Positions 53,164 through 62,604 of a stretch of DNA of 64,000 bases are shown in pieces. Where the stretch lies: positions 30,863,751-30,927,750 of the forward strand of contig CM018032.1 in the NCBI GenBank assembly GCA_008638375.1, written 5' to 3'. The position numbers and the translations under genes were made by a program. How positions within the stretch are numbered: the first letter of the stretch is position 1; each line of letters starts with the position of its first letter. Under the pieces are notes generated by a model. That model worked only from the letters and a program-made list of their open reading frames with translations. It made no database searches and was not told the DNA's origin. Source of the stretch: Nyssa sinensis (Eukaryota; Streptophyta; Magnoliopsida; Cornales; Nyssaceae).

Positions 53164-53837
53164 TAATGCTGCACTTTTTGACTCGCAACACGTGAGGGCT
53201 CCGTGACCTGTAGAACACTCAGAAAGATGATCAGAGGACCACCGGATTGGCTCCGGCGGTAGCCGCTCCGATGCTTAAGTAAGTAAGGGAATTGAAAGAC
53301 TGTATTGAAAGTCAAAGAATGAGCATAAGAATCCAAAGCGTACCTCTAGGGTTCAATATATAAGCCGTGGTTCTCCTAATTCTGATTAGGTTTTGCCGCC
53401 ACGAATATCGGGATTTGATCATCAGAGATTTGCAGTTACCTTGTGGAGCATTGAATCGTAGATGGAGATAACCATAGATAGTAGTTTCCGTGTTGAAGGC
53501 TGTTTCCTTATTCCCCGCTTAATGGCTGTTAAGGAAACCATATATGCAGTGTCGAATAAATACTGTCCAGAACAGGAGGTCTGGACGATGTACATGAGAA
53601 TATCCTGAATGCTTCATCTGTACTGTATGACCGAGTTCATCGGTTCTGAATGATATATAAATAAGAATGCTCCGAAGGCTTATGGCTGCTCTGTATGATA
53701 GATATATATGAGAATACCCCGAAAGCTTATAGCTGTTCTGTATGACCGACATATATGAGCTCTGTAGGATCGAGATTTGTTAATCTGGTAGGCACACGTG
53801 TCTCAAACTGATTGGTGTGTCTGTTTATGGTATATCA
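53164..53837 (-). repeat. 5' LTR of the minus-sense Tat element
   Basis: 674 bp, ending GGTATATCA on the plus strand against the TSD gaaag (53838-53842). The inner end reads TAATGCTGC where the other copies have TGATGCTGC, a single change at the LTR terminus. Otherwise only isolated differences from the other LTRs (for example TTAATGGCTG near 53520) were seen. Confidence 0.92.
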
Positions 53838-54561
53838 GAAAGAATGAAGAATCAAGGGAAACCTACTGCCAAGAGAGAAGAAGGTGAAAAATATCTTAAG
53901 TCTGAAAGTCCATCAAATCATATGTATATAAAATGGAACACCCTTCACGGTCCAATGAGATTTCTAAATAATGAAAGGCTCAGTCAACTTGTAAAAGGAA
54001 AAGAAAAGAAGCTTTTTCCCTTTTCTCTCATATTTCTACCTCTTGCCGCAACGGGATTCTCTTTTTTTTTTTTTTTTTTTTTTCCACTGATTTATTCTTG
54101 GGACATGGGTCTGCTCATTTCTTGTCCAACGCAGACCCCTTGAATACTCTTATCTTCTTTTTTTTTTTTAACCCTTCATCATATATCTATATATTCATAG
54201 TAGGGATGCTCCAACGAGCAGCTCTCAAGCATTGAATTCTATATATCTTTCCTTCCTTTTTTTATTATTTTTTATTTTTTATCTTATTTTTTTTTACACA
54301 CTCACACAAGTATGTATGAGACCATAAGAGTCAAGGGCTCCACCCCTTTCTTTCCTGCGTCACAGGCTGCACAAGCAGCCCAATTTTATTTATTTATTTA
54401 TTTATTATTTTTTCACTAACTTGGTGATTTCTTGTGAGGTGGTTTCTGCCACCATTAATTCACATCCACACGTCATTTTTTTTTTTTCTCTTTACCTTTC
54501 TTTGTACAATATATATTTATATGTATGTATGTATGTATATATATATCCCTACACATACTCA

Positions 54562-54592
<31 letters not shown>

Positions 54593-54989
54593 TATGCACA
54601 TGTGCTATAGTCGCTATTATTATCAAACTTAATTCATCATTAATTGTGTATCTGTTAATACTTATGTTCACACACGTTACTTAATTTATGAACTAATTAC
54701 TTATTTATTGATTTAATCATGTCACTCTGTAAAGTTTCTAACACGAAAATATATAATACATAATTAAATAAAAGAAATATCACATGAGAAAAAGAAATAT
54801 ATTTCATCTAATAATAAAATTTAACCACTAATATTAACATATCATATTTATATTGTTCACTATATTAATTATTTTTAATTAGCACATAACAAATAATTAT
54901 AAAATATTTTATTAATTATTAAAATTATCCGGGACATTACATTTTATCCAGCTAAAAAACAATTTTTACCCTCGAAATTTAACACATAC

Positions 54990-56180
54990 CTTGTTCAACA
55001 AATAATTTTGGATACTTTGTGCGAAACTTTGGCTCTCGCTTCCATGTAGCTTCCTCGACTCTGTGGTGTCTCCAAAGGACTAACTAAAGGAATAGTCTTA
55101 CCCCGTAAGACTTGTTCCCTAGAGTCTAGAATCCTCACCGATCGCTCCTCGTAGCATGCATCATTCTCTATATCCAACTTGGCCTAATCTAGTACATGTG
55201 AAGGATCTAGCTCATATTTTTGATGCATAGACCCATGAATACATTGTGGACACCCGACAATCGTGGCGGTAAGGCTAACCGAGAAGCTACTTCCCCGATC
55301 TTGTCAAGGATCTCCAAAAGGTCCAATGAATCGCGGTGCCAACTTTCTGCTACGCCCAAAGCAAGTTAACCCCTTTCGCGGTGCGACTTTCAAGAACACG
55401 TGGTCTCTAACCTCGAATGTTTAACGTTGTTGCCTCCTGTCTGCATAGCTCTTCTGGTGGCTCTGTGCTGTCATCTACCACTATTTAATCACTTTGATCC
55501 TCTCAATAGTCTCCTGTACTAAGTCTGGTCCCAATGTAGTAGACTCTCTTGTCTCAATCCAACAAATAGGTGATCTACACGGTCTCCCGTACAGTGCCTC
55601 GAATGGTGCCATCTCAATACTCGATTCGTAGCTTTTGTTATAGGCAAACTCAACCAATGAAAAGTGGTCCTCCCAACAACCCCAAAAATCCATAACACAA
55701 GAACGTAACATATCCTCAAGAATCTAAATAGTGCGCTCGGACTGACCATTGGTCTTTGGGTGAAAAGATGTGCTGAGTAACAACTCAGTTCCTAAGGCTG
55801 CCTGTAGACTGCCAAAATTGAGCTATAAAACGTGGATTTCGATCTGAGATGATAGACACTAGAATACCATGAAGGCGTACTATCTCCCAGATATACAGTC
55901 GACTAAGTGTATCAATTGAATCTGTAGTCTAAATGGGTAGGAAGTGGATGAACTTGGTCAATCGATCCACAATAACCCATACAACATCATGTCCTCGTGG
56001 TGATTTTGGCAAACCTATCACAAAGTCCATGGTCACGTTCTCCCACTTTCACTTGGCCATTGACAATGGTTGGAGTAATTCCACCGCTCTCTGGTGCCCG
56101 GCTTTAATCTACTGACATGTCAAGCATCTACTCACAAAACTGACCACATCACCCTTCATCCTTTTCCACGAATATTGACG
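54990..56180 (-). pseudogene. pol: Tekay integrase and chromodomain-like C-terminus
   Basis: Read on the minus strand: the zinc finger end CLTCQ near 56120, [18 protein letters not shown] with the first catalytic D near 56035, [13 protein letters not shown] with the second D near 55830, a SERTI remnant of the glutamate motif near 55740, then FAYNKSYESSIEMAPFEALY near 55620. Further on, SVRILDSREQVL and TIPLV near 55100 correspond to the chromodomain-bearing C-terminus of Del/Tekay elements. Stops interrupt it repeatedly. An intact version would direct integration into heterochromatin. Confidence 0.8.
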
Positions 56181-56629
56181 GCGTAAGTCACGATATATCT
56201 TTGTACTATCCGGATGAACTACAAGTCGTGAATGGTGAAATTTCTGAAGTACATCCTCTCAAAAAGTAAGTGGAACATACAATCTGCCTTGAAATCTCAA
56301 ACCATGATCGATATGAAGCACCTAATCCTTGACTATCTCGCCTCCAAGAATGTGACTACGAATGGTATCAGCCTCGGTATCAACCTACTGTGACTCAACC
56401 ACTCTACTCACAAGTGTAGGTAGTGCTACCATAGAATATAGGGTAGCGCATTCCCTAGTTTCCTCAAGGATCAAATCAAACTCTATAACTGCTCCAAGCA
56501 TTTCCCACTCTCGAATGACAATGTTGGCTAAATTTCCCTACGCCTTCCTAGTAAGTGCGTTTGCCACTACATTTGCCTTCCCCGGATGGTACTGTAAGTC
56601 AAAGTTATAATTATCCATGTACTCTATCC

Positions 56630-57414
56630 ACCATCATTGCCTCATGTTCAAGTCCTTTTTGGGAGAAAAGGTACTTGAGGCTCTTGTGATCTGAGAATAC
56701 CTCGAATCACTTGCCATACAAGTAGTGCCTCCAACTTTTCAAGGCAAATATCACTGCTGCTAACTCTAAATCATGTGTTGGGTAGTTCTTCTCGTGAGGC
56801 TCCAATTGTCGTGAACCATAGGCAATGACCCTGCCTTGCTGCATAAGCACACACCTTAATCCATCCCGCGAAGCATTACAATAAACTGTATACCCTATCC
56901 CACTCTCGGGAATGGTAAGAATTGGTGTGGTGGTGAATCGAGTCTTCGATTTCTGAAAGGAATGCTCATATGCATCATCCCATACAAATTGGACACCCTT
57001 TCTGGTAAGGTGTGTCATAGGCATCGCTAACTGATAAAATCCCTCAATGAACCTACGGTAATAACCAGCTAGGCCCAATAAGCTACGGATCTCAAACACA
57101 TTCTTCAACCTCTCCTAAGTCATCACAGACTCTATCTTGGAAGGATCGATGGATACACTACCTTGTGAGACAACATGTCCCAAAAATTTCACCTCAGTAA
57201 GCCAAAACTCACACTTCTCCAGTTTGGCATACAATTGATGCTCCCTTAGAATCTGTAGTGCAAGGTGAAGTTGTTCCTTATGCTTCTCCTTCGATGGTGA
57301 ATATATCAAAATGTCATCCACAAAGACAATGACAAATATGTCTAGGTACTCTCGAAAGACATGGTTCATTAGGCCCATGAATGCCGCAAGGGCATTCATC
57401 AACCCAAATAGCAT
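56630..57414 (-). pseudogene. pol: Tekay RT C-terminal part and RNase H
   Basis: 57414-57115 holds the palm with [18 protein letters not shown] (catalytic DD) and the thumb start [17 protein letters not shown]. 57108-56707 continues with [15 protein letters not shown] and the RNase H ([20 protein letters not shown], then [20 protein letters not shown]). A stop between the two parts (around 57112) and further stops below 56707 mark it as dead. Conserved words place it in the chromovirus Tekay/Del group. Confidence 0.85.
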
Positions 57415-57984
57415 AACAAGGTACTCGTAGTGGCCATACCGAGTACGGAGCGCTGTCTTTTAGATATCCTCCTCCTTTACCCTCAACTGGTGATAACCTA
57501 ATCTCAAATCAATCTTGGAAAAGCATACAGATCTGCTCAACTGATCAAATAAGTTACTGATGCGTGGTAAGGGGTACTTGTTCTTCATAGTCACCCAATT
57601 TAGCCTACAATAATTGATACATAATCGAAGTGATACATCTTTTTTCTTCGCGAAGAGTGTTGGAGCTCCCCACGGTGAAGTGCTAGGTCAAATGAAACCT
57701 TTCCCCAATAGTTCCTCTATTTGCACCTTTAGTTCCTGTTACTCAGTAGGTGCCATACGATAAGGTGCCATCGAAATAGGTGTGGTGCCTGGTATCAAAT
57801 CAATGAAAAACTCTATCTCACGGTGAGGCGATAACTTAAATAGATCATCAAAAAATACATCAGGAAAGTCTTGTATTACTAATGGTAACTCTTCGCAGCC
57901 ACTATTTTTGTCACCTAATGCCCAACTAGCAAACATGCAACTGAGTTCACGTAAGTTGTGAAATCTTGACCTAGGATACGACAC
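57415..57984 (-). pseudogene. pol: Tekay protease-RT linker and RT N-terminal part
   Basis: 57984-57739 encodes the linker and start of RT ([20 protein letters not shown], then [19 protein letters not shown]). The frame stops in the QEL motif, but fingers and palm sequence continues to 57415 ([19 protein letters not shown], then [15 protein letters not shown]) with further stops. It is cut from the protease by the insertion at 58003-61369. Confidence 0.82.
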
Positions 57985-58002
57985 GTATACCGAGGTAAGT
58001 CA

Positions 58003-58338
58003 ACTGAATAGTGTAATCTGAGCAGTTTCAAGCTCTATATCATGGTATTTCATGGAACCGTGTGATTGTGGAATGTGAATGGTTTGTTTAAGTATACCTA
58101 GTGCCGAGCAACATCGAGCACCCCAGGACATAGTATCGAAATGCATGCATGCACGTGTTTCCATGCATATGAACATTTGCATGCATGCATAATTTAACAA
58201 AAATCAGTGTATACATGCGCTGTTAGAAATGGATTTATATACACGTATATAAATATAATTACATGTATAAAATATGTACTTTATGTGTATGTATATATGT
58301 AGGATACCATAAAATACATATACATGAGTGTTTATGTG

Positions 58339-58380
<42 letters not shown>

Positions 58381-58496
58381 AAAAGTAAAAGGGAGGGGGA
58401 CTGCATGTATATCAAGTGACCAGTGTGTGTGTCACTCTGTGTGTGTATGTTAGGGAACAGCACCAAGGCTGCCGACCTTGGAGCAAGTGGGGTGAA

Positions 58497-58533
<37 letters not shown>

Positions 58534-61369
58534 TGTATAAATCATGCATGAATGGTGGGCATTGAATGGGTGGTTCACAGCAGTCAAGGCTAACTGCAAG
58601 AGAGAGAAAGTAGAGAGAGAAAGAGGCGGTGGCATATATTTATATATATATATATATATGTATATATGTGAGTTGAGAAAAATAGAAGGAAAACAAAAAG
58701 AAGAGGAACTGAGAGCAATTGGAAGAGATAGAAGTTGATTCAGAAGCAGAAGCAGAGAGGTTCAGAAGGTTACTGAGAGCAAAACAAGAAACCCAAGTGA
58801 GTATTTTAGGTTCTGTTATTTAAATTTAAAGCATGAAAGCTTGATTTGATTTTAGGGTCTGATAGAGTAAGAAAAATGGTAGAAATTTCAAATCGAATCG
58901 AAAAAAAATGATCAAGGATTGAACTAAAAATCATCATTTGCAGGTTTTAGAGAATAATTGGAATTCTAGCATATTATGTGTTAAACTTAAAATGGATAAT
59001 GGGGAATGGTTGTTGTAAGGTGCAGAAAGCAATTAGAAAAAGAAATGAGGAGAAACAGTGAAGGAAACACCACAAATCCAACTCGCCAGAAAATCATGAG
59101 TTCGATTGTAACTCATTATTTCGACACCCAACAAAAGATGAAACCCAATTTTGATAGGATATATGAAATCCTCACATGATTAGGTATCGGACCATGTTAA
59201 AATTAGGCAAAAATATGATCAAAAAATGGTGACCGTCGCCGGAGAAGAACCGGAACCCTACCGGTGTATTACTGGAGAAGAAGAAGATTGTTTAGGGTTC
59301 GGGTTCGGGTCATGGGTTGGATCCGGGTCGGGACCCGACCGAAACAGAAACGGGTATATTAAAACGGCACAGTATTGATTAAGTTAAAAAGTTTTTAAAA
59401 TTTAATTGGGAGTGTTTGGTGACATGGATAAGAAATTGAAATTGGGGCTGAAATAGGAATAGGGATATCCTATCCCTGTTTCGTAGATATCCACTGTTTC
59501 ACTATCCTTAGTTAGGATAGGATTTTCTGAAATTACAAATGAACCTAGAAGTTATGGAAATTATATTTAGACCCTCAACTTTTAGTTATTATGATTTGAC
59601 CCACAGAATATAATATTAATTAAATATTAATTTAATTAATTAAAATAAAAATAAAAGAGAAATTACTAAATTGCCCCTAAGTCAAAAAGTAGTCAAACAA
59701 ACTCCGATTAAAATAAAAGAATAGTAAATTTTTATAATTTCGAGCATTCCGGACTCAAATGTGGAGTCTAATTTTCAAAAAGAGGTCTCGAGAAGTGAGA
59801 ACCCGTGAAAGTACAAATGACCATTTTACCCTTTATAGTAATGATGTCCAAATTAAACACATGAATAGTGTATTCTAACTATTTCGGACATTCTGAGACC
59901 AATGGTGAGGTTCGTGTTATGAGAAAAGGTCCCAAAAAATAAAAGACCCGTAAAAGTGCAAAATGACCATTTTGCCCTTTTTAGCCCACATGTCCGAATT
60001 GAGTTACGCGAAAACCTAAACCGACTTTCTTCGACGTTCCAGACTCAATGGTAGAATTTATTTTAGTAAAATAGAAACCAATAGTAAATTTGATGAATAG
60101 CATAAATTATAAAAAGGTGAACTGAGATATATTATCTATTGATGAATAGGGATTTCAAAGAGGAGGGAACAGTGACTTGATTTTATTGTGAAAGAACGGA
60201 AACGGTTTAAGAGGTAAGTAAATGTCTGATCTCTGCATGTGTTACATTTCCAGCCATGTCAACAGTTTTTCTTATATTATCTATTGTACTCTATACATGC
60301 TAGAACAATTATTGAGTCCACATTGATATTGCTCTATCTTGTGGAAAGTGTTTATTGACTGTTATATATCTTGATCATGATTTCTGTACGCTCTGTACAT
60401 AGGCCTCAAGGGGCAAGACTTATGATCTCAGTAGCCCAGCTTACATTGGCCTATTAAGGCAACAGTTCCATTTCGCTGCTGAGATAGTGTTATTGCATTT
60501 ACTGTTTATGGGATTTAGCATGATCTCGATATATTATATTGTAGCCAGATTTGTGCTCAGTTACAAATTCCATTTGATGCTTACTAGACCTACGGGTCGA
60601 GAAAACGAAATCAAAAGTGGGAATTAAAATGGCAGCTAAAGTGGGATCTGCGAGGCGAGTACTGAACCGATGAGTTAGTGCTTGGCTGAGAGATCGAGGA
60701 AAAAGGGAATAAAATGAATTAAGGGGTATGCCGGGCCCCAAGTTAAAGTGCATCCACATTTGTTGTTATCAGTATCTATTATTGATTTCCATAGCTTGAT
60801 CATATCATTTCAGTATGAATGATCATGAGTTTTCATAGCTTTTTATTGAGAGTATACAATTTATGCTTGAGACAGCTCATGACTGTAGCAGTACAATATT
60901 GTCAACAGAACAAATTTCATTTCCTTATCATTTTGACTTCTATAAATTGATATTGAGTTATATATTCATTAACTGGCTAGCATCTTTATATATACTAGTA
61001 CACTCATCAAATACTACACAACATTTGACTTTTAGGCACAGATATTGAGAACAGACAGTACAGTCTAATAGTTAGGAGGTGGACATTTGCTTTTGAAGTT
61101 GTAGTGTAATACTTAGTACAGATAGTCTTACAGCTCTCCTATGTTATCCACGTCTTGGGGATGAACAGTTGTATTAAGAAATTTTATATTCCGCATTTTG
61201 TAAACATTATATATATCACATGCAGCTTTTATTTACTTTCTTCCGCGTTTTAGTTGTTGCATGTTAGTAGCACTGATTGTGTTACAAGTTAAGACCCTTG
61301 GTTTGACAAGCAGTGTGGAATCAGGTGCGCAACATGAGATGCGCATAGGGTGGGTCTCGGGTCGTTACA
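58003..61369 (+). mobile_element. LTR-like insertion (3.4 kb) in Tekay pol
   Basis: The right end GGGTCTCGGGTCGTTACA is a normal LTR end of the family at 10684-26477, and 60190-60740 aligns with 13110-13570 plus 19670-19700. AGTCA occurs on both sides (57998-58002, 61370-61374), and host protease-RT coding resumes there. The left end is not canonical: ACTGAATAG follows the repeat, and the first TG candidate is TGTAATC at 58012. The 58003-58800 part has RY motifs (58139-58190), (TA)n runs at 58347-58378 and 58497-58532, and a donor-like AAGTGAGT near 58796. No gene is present. Confidence 0.68.
58347..58378. repeat. (TA)n microsatellite
   Basis: A run of TA repeats inside the LTR-like insertion, with another at 58497-58532. 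Reading frames over these runs are not genes. Confidence 0.8.
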
Positions 61370-61430
61370 AGTCATGCGTATTTAATGGTCCTGGAGTAGT
61401 CAAGTCACTCTTGTCACCCAAGAAATAAAA

Positions 61431-61760
61431 TCAGTCTCCCTTTGGGGTATACACTGTCACTCTCTGTCTATAGCAATCAATAGTCACACGGTAAGTAGTC
61501 AACCAATCCATGTCCAGGATAATATTGAATCCCATCATATCTAGTACAAAAAAGTCAAAGAAAAATCGACGATCTACTACCTTAATCTCAAATGAGCTAC
61601 AAACTCTCCTAAGCACAACCCTACCCCCAACTACAGTCTCTACTCGGAGTAAATGGTCTAACATGTCCACATCTAAACTTAGTATGAAAGCAAATGATAC
61701 AGAAATAAAGGAATGAGAGGCACCATAATCAATCAATACACTAGCCCATGAATTGAACAA
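61431..61760 (-). pseudogene. pro: Tekay aspartic protease
   Basis: A 109-codon frame on the minus strand with VLIDYGASHSFISVSFA (catalytic D; the usual T or S after it is Y) and FFVLDMMGFNIILDMDWLTTYRVTIDC, the C-terminal protease motif, where ILGMDWL is usual and D replaces G. Upstream gag and downstream RT are in register but interrupted. The two unusual residues in key loops suggest decay. Confidence 0.82.
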
Positions 61761-61769
61761 TAAAATAGT

Positions 61770-62604
61770 ACCTCTAAAAATTGATGGTCCTGTTGATGCT
61801 TCAGTTGCTGTGATTACGAATACCCTGCCTTAAGTTTGCTGACGGCTTTTCTGTCCTGTGCCACGTTGTGAAGCCTATGAAGCTACTGCTAATAAAGTAG
61901 CCCCCTGAGTTGGCCTAGAGCTCTGCGCAGAAAATGCAGGCACTAGAGGAAAAAACGGTAGCCTGAAGCTCTGATGTGACTGGGCAGTCTGAGAAGGACG
62001 AGGTTGCTGAAAACCCGATGAAGCCTAGACTCCCTATGATAAAAGACAATGGCAAACGGTATGGCCTAGCTCTCCGTACTAATAGCAGACAACTCTCTGT
62101 CCACATCCCTGGGACTAGCCTCTACCCTGTCTCTGACTCTAGCCCTAAGTCTGAGTGGGTCCCCTTCTTTGTGCCCATGTTCTCTATGGATAGTTTGCCT
62201 ATGGTGTCCAGTCTGACAATGGTGACAAATAATCCCTCCCTGAGGAGACCTCCCTAGCGCAGAAAATGATGAGGTTGCAGGGTATAGATGTTGTTGTATT
62301 TGGGCTTGTGAATGTGGAACGACTTCTCTCTATCTCTTCCTATCCATCCTTTCAAGGTAAGAACTTGAACTGGCACCTCAAGCTTGGAATCTAATATCCC
62401 GAATCTTCTACGTATTCTCTGCCTCCTTTTCTATCAGTAGTGCTCTCTCATAAAGCTCAGAGTATACCCGGATCTTGAGAGATACTACCTTAGTGAAAAT
62501 AGATGGTTTCAGTCCGAACTCAAGAGCAGAGGCCTTAGAGGCCTCATCAGAAACAAGTTGTGGGGCGAACTGGGAAAATGTAAAGAATCTGGACTCATAC
62601 AGAG
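61770..62604 (-). pseudogene. gag: Tekay gag remnant with zinc-knuckle-like motif
   Basis: A heavily disrupted region on the minus strand. Around 62235-62200 a CHHCQTGHHRQ stretch recalls the nucleocapsid C-x2-C...H knuckle, and a charged arginine-rich stretch follows. No frame longer than about 60 codons survives. Further gag sequence would lie beyond the insertion at 62605. Confidence 0.6.

Larger units (their letters stand above)
28369..53837. mobile_element. Composite Tat-lineage element: foldback of three blocks inside one TSD
   Basis: The 25.5-kb block is flanked by gaaag on both sides (28364-28368 and 53838-53842) and lies within the Tekay LTR. Block 1 (28369-29444, minus sense) is a 3' LTR, polypurine tract and start of the antisense gene. 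Block 2 (29442-42180, plus sense) runs from the 3' region through one LTR (31872-32545), PBS, gag, pol and 3' region, and stops inside the antisense gene. Block 3 (42180-53837, minus sense) is a nearly complete element. LTR copies differ from one another by only a few bases, so the whole is young. Lineage call: PBS starting TGGCGCCGTCTG, dual RNase H, YIDD RT and antisense extra gene, as in Tat elements. Confidence 0.85.
42181..53837 (-). mobile_element. Tat element, nearly complete, minus sense
   Basis: 5' LTR 53164-53837, PBS 53143-53160, gag-pro 53085-50722, pol 50547-47379, hairpin array, antisense genes, polypurine tract 42854-42874 and 3' LTR 42181-42853, about 11.66 kb. Known lesions are few: a one-base frameshift and one stop in pol, and one stop in the antisense gene. 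Its right LTR end abuts the TSD gaaag, whereas its left LTR end is the foldback junction. Confidence 0.88.
26915..54941 (-). repeat. 3' LTR of the Tekay-type element, split by the Tat complex
   Basis: Two pieces, 53843-54941 and 26915-28368, together about 2.55 kb, joined when the Tat complex and one gaaag are removed. The minus-strand start TGTAATGTCCCGG and end GGGCGTGACA agree with the TG...CA form of the other LTRs. The piece at 26915-28368 is AT-rich with no gene. The piece at 53843-54941 holds long T runs, a (TA)n stretch near 54565-54590 and AT-rich DNA, also without a gene. Confidence 0.75.
26915..62604 (-). mobile_element. Tekay/Del-type chromovirus, old, 5' part outside window
   Basis: Reading on the minus strand: gag remnants (62604-61770), protease (61760-61431), RT and RNase H (57984-about 56630), integrase and a chromodomain-like C-terminus (56180-54990), then the 3' LTR from 54941 (TGTAATGTCCCGG...) to 26915 (...GGGGCGTGACA). 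The sequence just before the LTR, AATTTCGAGGGTAAAAATTG, resembles the AATTTCGAGGACGAAATT seen before Tekay 3' LTRs. Stops and frameshifts are frequent throughout. Three insertions split it: the Tat complex in the LTR, an LTR-like piece in pol, and an LTR in gag. The 5' LTR lies beyond 64000. Confidence 0.82.

Noticed and set aside
42181..53837. Simple nested insertion of the minus Tat element into the plus Tat element
   Set aside because: The two flanks differ (ggcac or gcaca on the left, gaaag on the right), the left LTR end is trimmed, and the rest of the plus element does not resume on the right.
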